Notes under the pieces: model-generated
Databases searched by the model: none
Told to the model about the DNA's origin: nothing
The model's input: only the letters and a program-made list of their open reading frames with translations
Program-made: the position numbers and the translations under genes
NCBI RefSeq assembly: GCF_014898815.1
Contig: NW_026515482.1
Span: 1,302,001-1,366,000, forward strand
DNA: 64,000 bases
Source of the DNA: Panonychus citri
Taxonomy: Eukaryota; Arthropoda; Arachnida; Trombidiformes; Tetranychidae
Direction of reading: 5' to 3'
In this document: one piece after another, positions 13,601 to 23,495 of the stretch
How positions within the stretch are numbered: position 1 is the stretch's first letter
How the letters are laid out: each line of letters starts with the position of its first letter

Positions 13601-15683
13601 GGTTCCTTATGGGAACCAATCATTGTAATAGTTAGTTAATGATTAAATTAGTTAATCAACTACGAAAAGCAGAAAAAGTTTTTCGTAGTTAATTGTGATT
13701 GTTGTGGTAAATGAGATGATCATTTAAATCTTCATCAAAATGATTAAAATTAAATCAACCGGATAAAAGAAAACTTGAAAACGTAATAACAATTAAGTTA
13801 ATCAGTTGTTTTTCTGATAGTTAATTGTGATATTTAGTCAAAATTTCAGCTCAAAATTAATGTTAACCACTTAATAAATCATTAAATTGGTTATAATGAT
13901 CAACTGCAGGTAAACAATTGATTTAATTGTTGTTGTAAATAAACATAAAAGTTAACAATCTAATTTAAAAGTCTTTTGTTTATCTCTTGAAAAACTTTTT
14001 GCTCTTGATTAACTTTAATTGTAAACTCGATTAAATTAGTTAATATGATTGTTACTATTACTTTCATCTTCACTCTTCCAAATCATCAACTAATTACACA
14101 TACAAACTAATCAACCAATTTCCTCAATTAACTAACATTTCCATACGAGAAATGATAGTTAATTGTTACTTCATTGATTCCGATCACAACACTATGTGTT
14201 TACCTTAACAAACAATTAACTTAAATTGTAATTAATTTTTTTTTCCTCAACTGCAACTCTTTTTATTTTGGCTTACCCCTTTTGTGAAAAGTTAATTGTT
14301 TTTTGGTGGTTGATTGTAATGGTTTAAATTGATTACTAATTAACTTTTTTCTCACTTTCTCACTATCCTATTGTTTTGGATTATCATGATTGGCGGATAT
14401 GGATATTGACAATTACCAATTTAATTACAATTAGCAACCATTTACCTGGATTTCAACCTTGTTGATTAAACGTTCATCTAAAGCTCATGCTGGTAACTAT
14501 TTATGTTCAGCTGAAAATGATTATGGTCAAAGTCAGGCAACAATTTCATTAACAATTAATGAGAATAAACCAAATGCAACCAGTGCGTTAGGTAAGTTGA
14601 TTAGTAAATTGTCCTTGGATTCCATCAAAAGTGAACAAGATGATTAAGTAAATGATTAACTTTTTCTCTCTTCTTCTCCATAATCATACAGCCTGTTGCA
14701 AGGAACAAGGAGTTTCCAAAGAGTGTCTTTCAGCCTGTACCTTTGATGTCGATATTGAATCAGCCAAGAAAATACCTCAATGTATCTTTGATTTAGATAA
14801 ATTAATGTCTTGTGCAGCAGGTAAGTTAATTAACTCACACCCAATAAGTTAATTAATCAACAACAACGATAATTTCATCAAAAATTATAACCGTTGTATT
14901 GATATGAGATTTTAAAGAAAGGATAAGTTTTCGTAATCACCAATTGATTGATTATTTTCCTCTCTTTCAGATGGATCTGATCATCGACAATGTTGTAAAC
15001 GTAAAAATGTCCCAATGGCCTGTCTCCGTTGGTGCGCTGGTCTCCGTGTTCCAGCTCCATGGCCTTGTCTAATATCATCATCAACAGATATTGTCTCTTG
15101 CTTTGAAGAGGGTAAAGTCCTTTTACCTGGTCCACCTCGAGATGTTCGAGTACAAAAAACTTTGGACACAAATAAAGTTCTCGTCAAATGGGATCTACCA
15201 GAAAAGAATCCGGAATTGGTACAATATTATCGAGTCATTTGGAGACCAATAGGTTCACGTGATCTTAATCGTAATCAAACAAATCAACCATTCTTTGAAT
15301 TGGAAGGATTAGATTCTGAAAAGATGTATGAATTTGTCGTTAAAGCGGGTAATCATCATGGTCTATCGGTTTTCACTGATCCAGTGGTCATCTCAATGAG
15401 AGAATCAGCTGAAGCATCAATTGGTAATCGATTGTTGAAAATTTTCTTCTCTTTCGCTTTGTTTGCCGTATTCATGGTTCTTCTGGTTGGTGGTATTCTT
15501 TATGGTTACAAGAATCATTATCTAAAACGTAAACCCGCCGGTAGTGGAGTTTCCTTTGAGAATCCATCCTACATGAAAGATGGTGGAACTGTTCAAATCC
15601 ATGATAATAGTATCAACTCCAATGGAAATGGAAACTTGGTTGATTCTAATCGAAACAAAAGTCAAATCGAGACCTCAAGTTAA
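5904..15683 (+). CDS. Ig-like, fibronectin type III and DB-module transmembrane protein, six exons
   Basis: Coding exons 5904-6600, 8891-11737, 11812-11993, 14435-14591, 14692-14820 and 14971-15683 join in frame through GT-AG introns to 1574 residues. Order: Ser-rich N-terminus; hydrophobic signal segment about residues 104-131; Ig domain about 175-265; three DB cysteine pairs (CC...C...C pattern) near 308-408, 560-657 and 772-870, each followed by an FN3 domain; a fourth FN3 near 987-1090; two Ig domains (1095-1290); a fourth DB pair (about 1295-1390); a last FN3; a membrane helix near 1492-1517; and a cytoplasmic tail of about 57 residues with F-E-N-P-S-Y. The architecture matches the nematode and arthropod family called Ig-like and fibronectin type-III domain-containing protein, a presumed neuronal or epithelial adhesion receptor; its ligand is unknown to me. 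The start could instead be the in-frame ATG at 6087, which would put the signal peptide closer to the N-terminus. Domain calls are by eye. Confidence 0.88.
6601..8890 (+). other. Intron 1 of the Ig/FN3/DB gene
   Basis: Donor GTAAGT at 6601 and acceptor AG ending at 8890. The join completes an Asn codon and carries the first Ig domain through to its Y-V-C cysteine strand. The intron holds no coding exon that I can support. Its middle part is a long pyrimidine-rich tract. Confidence 0.85.
7540..8110 (+). repeat. Polypyrimidine tract with (CT)n core
   Basis: About 570 bases are strongly C/T biased on the sense strand, with a pure CT run at 7641-7665 and TCATCT/TCCATC runs around it. An open frame at 7534-7743 is only a read-through of this tract (Ser, Leu, Ile and Phe), not a gene. 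Confidence 0.8.
11994..14434 (+). other. Intron 3 of the Ig/FN3/DB gene
   Basis: Donor GTGAGT at 11994 and acceptor TTAG ending at 14434. It splits the third Ig domain between its C and F strands at phase 0. No exon, RNA gene or mobile element was recognised inside. It is filled with TAATTGTT-type words. The exact acceptor is the best of several nearby AGs and gives a continuous Ig F strand (A-G-N-Y-L-C). Confidence 0.75.
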
Positions 15684-16314
15684 ATCGACCAACAAGATTT
15701 GTAATAATAAAACCAGAGAAACATCAATTTGATTCCTTCACTTTGGAAACCATCCTCAATATGGATCACCCTTTAAATATCTTTTCTTTCCTTCTCATCC
15801 TCTCGAATCCTCATTATATCATTTTCCAAAGGTGAAATTTGTTACAATTTAACATTCGATTGATAAAAGAAGAAAAATACATCCAGATTAAAGAGGAAAG
15901 AGAAAAACAAAATCACAATGATAAAGAAAAAGGAAAACAACGTTAATTAGGAAAAGGATTTGTTACATTGGATCGATTAATTGTACTGGACAATTAAGTA
16001 ATTCTGAATGAGAAAGAAACAATTGCATGAAATTAAAGAGAGTATCAGAATTACAGAAGACACAATTTACCTACAAATTTGAAATGAAATATTTTCCAAT
16101 TAAGGAAAATAGTAAAGGTTTTGATGTTTACAATTAAAACCTTTCAATTTGTAGGTAAATTTATATATATAAATATTTACAATAAGATACTATAAGTAAG
16201 CATAATAATATTGAGATGAAAAAAAATTACACAAAAATGAGACGATAATCAATAATTAATAACACTTTTGCGACTGTGATTGACTGTTTACAGTTTTCCT
16301 AACATGTTGATTGT

Positions 16315-16331
16315 AAATAAAAAATTTATTT
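16315..16331. terminator. Palindromic poly(A) signal between convergent genes
   Basis: AATAAA on the plus strand (16316-16321) is followed after a few bases by TTTATT (16325-16330), which is AATAAA on the minus strand. It lies between the stop codon of the plus-strand receptor gene (15683) and that of minus-strand SKA1 (16557), so one short site could serve both transcripts. The region 15684-16556 otherwise shows only 3' UTR-like AT-rich DNA. Confidence 0.55.
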
Positions 16332-16556
16332 CCACCAAAATGTCACTTTTTGTTTCCATAATCACTTTTTTTGTGTCTGATTAGACAAATTTTGATTCTT
16401 TGCGAAATGATTAGCCCATAATCACAATCAATGGTTGGCTTTCATGGTCCTTTTTAGATTGGTAGAAGTTAAATCTCACCAATGATGGGATGTTTGAAGT
16501 TTTTTTTTGGTTTTGATGGTAGTTTTAATCTCATGATTAAGTGAATTTGTTGACGA

Positions 16557-17591
16557 TTAGGGTTTAACAACTGCATATCGAATTAGTTTCCCTGGGCCTC
16601 TGATTTCTTTGATTCTTCTACAATGTCGTAAACACGTTAATACTATTTTGGTTGTGTTGGTTTCTTTGAGATTACTATACATTTTAAGATCATCGGTTGT
16701 ACAGAATAATTGACCAGCGGTATCAGAGTTTTCTTGTGACTTGTAAAGTTGAGCTCTTTTCATATCTTCATCGGTATATCTGGAACTATGGGTTGATAGA
16801 AGTTGATATTTAGCAGTAATTGTGTCCATAAAAGCAGCTAAACCTTGATTTAATGATGAATGGGTTATCCTTCCTCTCATATATTGTGGAATCTCATCAA
16901 ATTCATTCATGTTAATCGGCTCTACCATTGGTATTTCTCTATTTTTTACTGTCTTGTACTCGGTTGTTGGATGATTTTTAGCTTTATTGTTCTCAGAGAC
17001 TGTTGATGTTGTTACTTTCTTAGTACGATTATCTTCCTTACGAACTGATTTACTTGTACCTTTCGCTGTTGGCGGGTGATGATGAGAAGCAACAGTTGAA
17101 TGGTGGGCAATTTTTGACGGAACAACAGAAGCAGCAGCTATTGGAATAGTCTCCTTAATCTCTCTAGGAGCTTGATATTTTCCTTTAAATGAAACTAAAT
17201 AATTACAATGATCTTGGACTGATTCAACCTTTTTTGTTATAAGATCCTTCTTGGTTAATAGATCCTCTTTTTGACGATCCAATTCAGTTTCAACAATAAC
17301 CAACATCTCCTCCATCTCTTGGACAATTGCTAAGGAAAAAAACAACAAAGAACAACAATTATTAAATCAGATTAAACACAAAATTACATTATAACAATCA
17401 ATAAATTAAATTGTTTCTCTTGACGATAAATACAAACACTTACCCGATAAGTATGAAAGTTTGGGCAAATTGTCATTACCTTCACTTGCACCTTCCAGTT
17501 TACATGCTTTAACCAGAGGAACTAAATCATTTATCTGATCAATTTTATCACTAAAATAGTTGAATATTGATGGAAAATCCTTAGAATCCAT
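16557..17591 (-). CDS. SKA1: Spindle and kinetochore-associated protein 1 (SKA1), two exons
   Basis: Exon 1 is 17591-17444 and exon 2 is 17329-16557. They join at phase 1 to give 306 residues, against about 255 in human. SKA1 binds microtubules within the Ska complex at the outer kinetochore. The N-terminal 90 or so residues are helical and charged, as expected for the part that assembles with SKA2 and SKA3. A basic Ser/Thr/Lys-rich linker covers about residues 100-185. The C-terminal microtubule-binding winged helix covers about 190-306 and has the family signatures F-D-E-I-P-x-Y-M-x-G-R near its start and L-R-H-C-R-R-I-x-E-I-R-G near its end. The extra length lies mostly in the linker. The gene is convergent with the receptor gene. 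Identification rests on remembered family motifs, but they are highly characteristic. Confidence 0.88.
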
Positions 17592-20486
17592 AATTTAAAT
17601 CGATTGGGAAACAATTAACAAGAGACAAAGATTAGAAAACAATTAGAAATGTTTCCCATGAGAGCAACAGATGAATAGAAAAAAATCTGAAAAGAGAAAA
17701 GAAAAAAACGAAAAGCGCCAAATTCAAATAACTTTTCTTGGAATAAAAATTAGAAAAAAAAATTAATCGAAACGTTTGATTGATGACAATTAACAATTAG
17801 AATTGGAAAATATTATATTGATTTTTGTTTTCTTTTATTTTGATTTTATAAAACCAATAATGATCGGGAATCATTATCATCAAGTTGATTATCATGATTA
17901 TTGTTTTGATGCTTCCGGAAAATTAAATTTCACTGATTGTAATCAGTTGATTATTATGATGATACAGTGATTTGAATATGATTATCGCGATGATTAAGAT
18001 GATAATAGTAATCGTAATCGTTTTAATTGAGGTAAACAAGGAGGGTCATTGATTGCGAGAAGATGAAATTGAAGACAATTTAACAGAAGCTAATTTCAAT
18101 CACGACAATGTAAGTGTTTGATTGTGATTAAGATGATTAGTGGTTAATTTGTTTTCTCTACTCTACCTTAATTTTGATTATCAAATTAGTGGGATTGAAA
18201 TTAAACAAAAGATTCTAATTTATTAAATCAAATTAATGGTCAGTAATAGTTAGTAAATTGTTAGTTTTGTTTTTCGAGACCATTTAACTTTTCAACACTT
18301 TTATCATCTTAATCATCATCATTCATCATAAATCATGATTTAAATTGTTTCAATCAAATCATTTCCTGGATAAACAATCAATCCTATCAAATCATAATCC
18401 ACACATTTATTATTATTATGATTAATTGTTATCACCATCATGATTAAAGTAACACAATTAACTTGATAAGTTTTTACTTTTTTTCTTAACCATTGATCTT
18501 TGATCAATATCAACGATTTCCTATTCATTGATCATGATTAACATTCAAATTAATCAGTTCCAATGCTAATTACATTGATGTCCTTGATTAACAATCAACT
18601 GTAACAATTAAAACCTAATTAAAATCCTAAAGGCAAGTGACCCAATTAAACAATACAATGACCTTTTATTATGATAACTAAATGACCCAAGTTGAAAGTT
18701 AAATTGTTATTAATTTTAATCAACACTAATTGTTGTGGTTACCCACTGATTGATCACAATTAACGATGAAATTGATAATGTTACAGTTAATTGTTTTCTC
18801 TTGTGAATAAATTTTTTCCTAATCAATTTCCAAGTCAATCTAATGAGTTAATTGTTTCAACCGATTTGAATCAAGAAAATTTTGATGATTAAACGCAAAT
18901 TTAACAACAACAATTTAGCAAACCAAGTATTTGATTAAGCTAATTAGTGAGTCTATTTACAGTTTAATTAACTGAATTAAAATTAAACACCAACAACAAT
19001 ACAAACAATTAGTTATCACTTTTTTTTAAATGAAAAAATACTCTTTTAATTGTAGACAGGAATTAAACTTGATTTGTAACAATTAACTATTAAAAAAGCA
19101 CCAAAATTACCACCAAAGTCAACAATTAACTCTAATTGTCTTCAAATGGTCAAGATACAATGTTAATTAGTCTCATAATTAACTGATTCCTGAATAAATA
19201 TAAAACCTAATTGTGAACCTCAAAGTGAAAGTTAATCAAATACAAAATAAAAGTTGTGAACAAATGAACAATCATTAAATTGTAGTGATCATCAAATGAT
19301 TAACTACTAAAATAAATTAACAATCAGCTAATCAAATTTACTGATCTAACCTTAGCAATTAGTAAAATATGTTTACAATTGAACAATTGATTAACAATTA
19401 AATTGAGTTACCTTGTAATCTTAAGACTGCAAATGATTTAAAAAGTTATATGTAAGTATCACAATCAAAGGGTTAATTAAGTACTAAATTACTAATAATA
19501 ATTGTAACAATTAAGATGATCTTACAATAATCAAGAATAGTATTTTTTTTTCAGGTTAATCAAGCTCACGATACTTTAATTATCTTTAAGTCTCTTCCTT
19601 GAACTAAATTCAATAGCAAGATGATGATGATGATGATCACTATTTCATTTGATAAACCAACAATTAAGGTAATAATTTAAACTCATAACAAACAACAATT
19701 AAGGAGGTGGAGGAGTGAAGTGGGCAGTGGTAGTGGTTGAATGTAGTGGTCAAGATGAATTAAATTGAAAGTGATTCAAATTGACCAAGTTGATGAATAT
19801 TTAAATTGAAACCTTTAATTATAATCCTCGAAATAATCACAATCAATTGAACCATCATCATGAAATAGAGTAATTTATTAATCACTTTGATGATCAATGA
19901 TCAATTGTACATCAATGATGTTGTGATGTTTTTTTTTGTATCATATATTAATTAATTGTATTATTGATTGATTAACTCTTAATATACTTGATTAAAATCA
20001 TAACCTGTCCAATTGTTTGATGAAATAATTTGTGATTAATTGTTAATAAAAAAAAAGTAATCTAAAACTTGATTTGATTGAAAATTAGTCAAATGTATAT
20101 TTATATTGATCAAGTTTATCAATATATTTATATATAATATCAATTACATTAAACTGATTAACAATCAATTGATCAACTGATTTTGATTGTAGTAATCAAA
20201 TAAAGCATAATAATAATAGGAATTGAAATTTTCAAATCCACAACAACAATCAAAAATCTGACAATCAATTGATTAGAATAAATTTATAATTTGATCACAT
20301 CCCGAACAATTATTACGATTCACGATTTTCGCATGAAGATTCAAGAAAAACTATACTACCTACAGACAGAGAAAAAATGACAACTAATAGAACTCAAAAA
20401 TCTACACCAGCAAAAAATAGAACCGATATCTTAGGTGGTCAGGGTCGAAAGTTATCGAATTTTGAAATTAGAACATTTTCTTAGAA
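17592..20486. other. Gene-free region between SKA1 and the LTR retrotransposon
   Basis: No coding exon or RNA gene was recognised. The first few hundred bases hold the presumed SKA1 promoter and 5' UTR. The rest is AT-rich DNA with the usual TAATTGTT/AACAATTA words and GATGAT runs (for example near 19621). Confidence 0.6.
20483..20486. repeat. Target-site duplication AGAA, left
   Basis: AGAA directly precedes the 5' LTR and recurs directly after the 3' LTR. Four-base duplications are typical of several Gypsy-type integrases. Confidence 0.8.
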
Positions 20487-21359
20487 TGAAGGGTAGCTCA
20501 AGCTTTACCTTAAGGTTGAATCCCTTGGAATCTTTTCACATTTAATTTTCATTAATTTTCATTTTTCTTTTCTTATTTAAAACAATTAACATTTTGATGT
20601 GAAAAACTTGAGTTAATCTAATTAATCACTATTACCAATTACTCATGTTTAACCAAACAAAAGAAAAGACAACAGACTAAAGTCTCTAATTTCTGTTAAC
20701 CTTATGGTTATCCTTATATGGTTAAGCCTTTTGGCTCCTTCTCTTTTCTTCACTCACGTGATCACCAAGAGTGGGTAATATTAGGCGCCAAAGTAAACAA
20801 AGGAGACGTTTTCTTTTCTCTTGTTTTTCCCCCTTTTTCTTTATGTTACCCTTAGATACTGGATAAGCTTAAGCTTAATCTTTATCTCCCTTTCATATAT
20901 ATAAGTAATTACTCAAGTAATGGAGAAGAAGAGTTAAGATTTAGATCTTATTGAAACAAGATTAATTTTCCACTTTTGTGAATCTTTTTTAATTGTCTAA
21001 GTTTTAAAACTCAAATGTTAAAGAAAATTACCATTCTTATTTGTGTTTATCTCTCTTACATTTACTTAGTTTACCTTTTCTTATTAAAGTTAATAAACAT
21101 TATTAAGTTCAACGGAAGTGATTAAATCGATTCTTAAAGTGTTCAATTGGGATCCTGTATACGAATCTTATTGACTTGATAGTGAGGCAAGTCAATCTCC
21201 ATTGAAAATTACACCTAAAGCTTTAGCTTAAAGAAGTTTATTCCATTCGGATATCACTTGAGTGTATTCTTAAAATTGTGGTGATAACCATTTCAGATTA
21301 ACTCTAGTTGATCATCATTTTTACCTTTCGGTAGTAATTTAATTTTACTTTTCCCTTCA
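20487..21359 (+). repeat. 5' LTR
   Basis: The LTR is 873 bp and bounded by TG...CA. A TATATATAA box (20896-20904) and an AATAAA signal (21092-21097) place the U3/R border near 20925 and the R region before about 21120. The first roughly 390 bases are identical to the 3' LTR, and later differences are all small indels as far as I can align by eye. Confidence 0.93.
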
Positions 21360-21361
21360 CT

Positions 21362-21379
21362 TGGCGAGGATACCAGGAT
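21362..21379 (+). other. Primer binding site
   Basis: TGGCGAGGATACCAGGAT begins two bases after the 5' LTR. The leading TGG pairs with a tRNA CCA end. The following bases imply a G discriminator and a CCTGG T-stem, a combination seen in some tRNA-Arg genes. The tRNA identity is a guess. Confidence 0.65.
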
Positions 21380-21453
21380 TTCAATTGAACTCTATTGATT
21401 ATCTTCATTTCTTAAGAACAATTTTTGTGTTTCAATTTTAACAAACTCTTTTA

Positions 21454-22811
21454 ATGGTTGCAACAACTCGTTCTACTGTGAGATCGTCTTCTGTTGAAAC
21501 TCCATATCGTAAGAGAAGTTATAAACCTCGATCAAGAACTGTTCATCCACCATTACCTTTAGAATCATCTCCTGATTTAATTCTAAATCAATCTTCAATT
21601 CCGTGCACTACCGTTACCATGGCAAGTATTGGTCAATTAGATTCTCAAGAACTAAAAGATCTTCTCGTACAATTCAATTGTGTTGTACCACCGACAAGCT
21701 TCTTAAAGAGAAGAGTTTGTGATGTCATTAAGACAAATTTCATGGTACTTGGTATTGATTTAAACGAAACTGAAATTGAAGCTTTATCACTTGATGAAGT
21801 AAAGGAGATTGATTCCTGTGAATGGTTAACCTCTTGTCGAAATTCTGGTATTTTAGAATCGGAACTTCAGTTGATTATCTCTCGAATTGGTCGAGATATG
21901 GAAAGTGTATTTTCCGCTCCGGAATCTGAATTACGTTTGATTCCTTTACCTTTTGGTACCATTCTTAAATTAGCTAAGGCTAAACAATCAATCGGTTTAC
22001 AAACCATTGTTGAAGATGTAACCAATCGTCAACATCACCCGTTGCTTCTTTTGCTTCACAATCACGGAATCAAGAACATGAGTCACATCAAGTGAACAAC
22101 ATTAAGACTTTGGTTGATAATCTCAGTGCGGTAATGACCAAAGACCCAAAAATTGTTGAATTCGTGAAAAATGAAGATATGCGCGGTGGATTGGAAAACT
22201 GTTCATCGACTCTCTTTAGTGATGATGAAACTCGACTTCGGTGTTTCAAGAAAGGTTTAACTAATGAAATTCTTCATATGGCTAAACGAATCGATGGTAA
22301 CATAACCGATTATCACTCTTACGTCAAAGCATTAAAATGGTAAATATTCTTTGAATGCTCATGATGCTTTTAAATTGAGAAATTTGGTTTACGACTTTTC
22401 GGTCCCACCACAAATTTTATGAACAACGCTAGAGACATGATGGAGAGTTAAAGGAAACTTACTGAAAAGGTTTTCTATTTGATCTTCTCAATCTCCATAT
22501 CCCAGAAAATATTCGAGATGAGATAAATCAGGCAGGTCATAATGACGATGAGATTAAAATCATGAACACTTTGCTTTTGCATTATCATGATAATGAAAGA
22601 AGAAACAAAAGCTAAAGCTGATAGAGCTAAAGCTCAAAGTTCGTCATTCAATCATCTAAGACAAATCAGAAAAATCCAGCGCCAGTTAAGACTTACCCAG
22701 TCGCAGTAATAAGCCCAATCCTTACAAGGTTTAACTTCACATTTGTCAGGAAAAGGTCATATTGCCCTGGTTGTCCTAAGAAGAACAAAGGGACAGAAAG
22801 TAAACAGAAAT
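21454..22811 (+). pseudogene. gag: Retrotransposon gag, frame-broken
   Basis: The structural capsid/nucleocapsid protein starts at the ATG at 21454, about 95 bp after the LTR, with a basic Arg/Ser-rich N-terminus. The first frame runs to 22095. A second frame (22092-22343) continues a capsid-like helical segment, so a frameshift lies near 22030-22090. Between 22344 and 22740 the frame is lost again. A CCHC zinc knuckle is recognisable near 22735-22785, but its Cys, His and Cys residues fall in different frames. The lack of a single open frame means this copy as given cannot make intact Gag. Confidence 0.75.
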
Positions 22812-23401
22812 CATCATCTTCTGATCAATCTTCTGGTAAACCAATTAACAATTTAGTCCAAGTTGAAAGCTTAACTGACACCAATGTATCTTCTGATTTA
22901 CCTAATTCTATTATCTCAAATCATGAACTCTCTTACGTTGTTAATTCTGATTTTAAACCAACCATTTTAACTAATAAAGGTGACCCTTTACTTGAGTATA
23001 TGAGCCTTTGTACCCTTAACATTGAATCACCAATTAAACAACCTCTTGCCACTCGACGAGTTCTGGTTGATACTGGAGCAACTTCATCGGTACTTGATTA
23101 TCAAGTAGCCCTTAAATGTGGAATGACTTTAGTCCCGATTTATACTCCAGTTTATGGTATTTCTGGTCCAGCTCATTCGGCTGGTATCGCTTATGCGGCC
23201 TTCAAACATGATGATATTCCGGGTACAAGGATTTTAAAAATTACAATCGTTAATAATTTCCAACCAATTTTCTTGTTAGGAAATACATTTACTCAGCTCT
23301 TCTTCATGCAAATCAATGCAATTGGAGGTAATTATCAAGTTTATGCTCGTGACTCACCTCAGAGTAAACTTTTACCAGCAAATTTCAAATTTCGATTTTG
23401 A
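22742..23401 (+). CDS. Retrotransposon aspartic protease region
   Basis: This open frame carries the retropepsin catalytic D-T-G-A at 23069-23080 in the context L-V-D-T-G-A-T-S-S-V-L, followed by a beta-rich segment ending near L-L-G-N-T-F, which is the second conserved block of these proteases. It would cleave the Gag-Pol polyprotein. A TGA at 23399-23401 ends the frame, and the RT-proximal frame resumes about 95 bases later, so the pol polyprotein is interrupted here. Confidence 0.8.
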   Translation, partial: FVRKRSYCPGCPKKNKGTESKQKSSSSDQSSGKPINNLVQVESLTDTNVSSDLPNSIISNHELSYVVNSDFKPTILTNKGDPLLEYMSLCTLNIESPIKQPLATRRVLVDTGATSSVLDYQVALKCGMTLVPIYTPVYGISGPAHSAGIAYAAFKHDDIPGTRILKITIVNNFQPIFLLGNTFTQLFFMQINAIGGNYQVYARDSPQSKLLPANFKFRF

Positions 23402-23495
23402 CATGCGAAACAAATTCAATTATTAAACAATATAAGCACCAAGAAAACTCTTCATCGATCATTGGAAACTCAATGAACAAGATCAATTCACCCAA

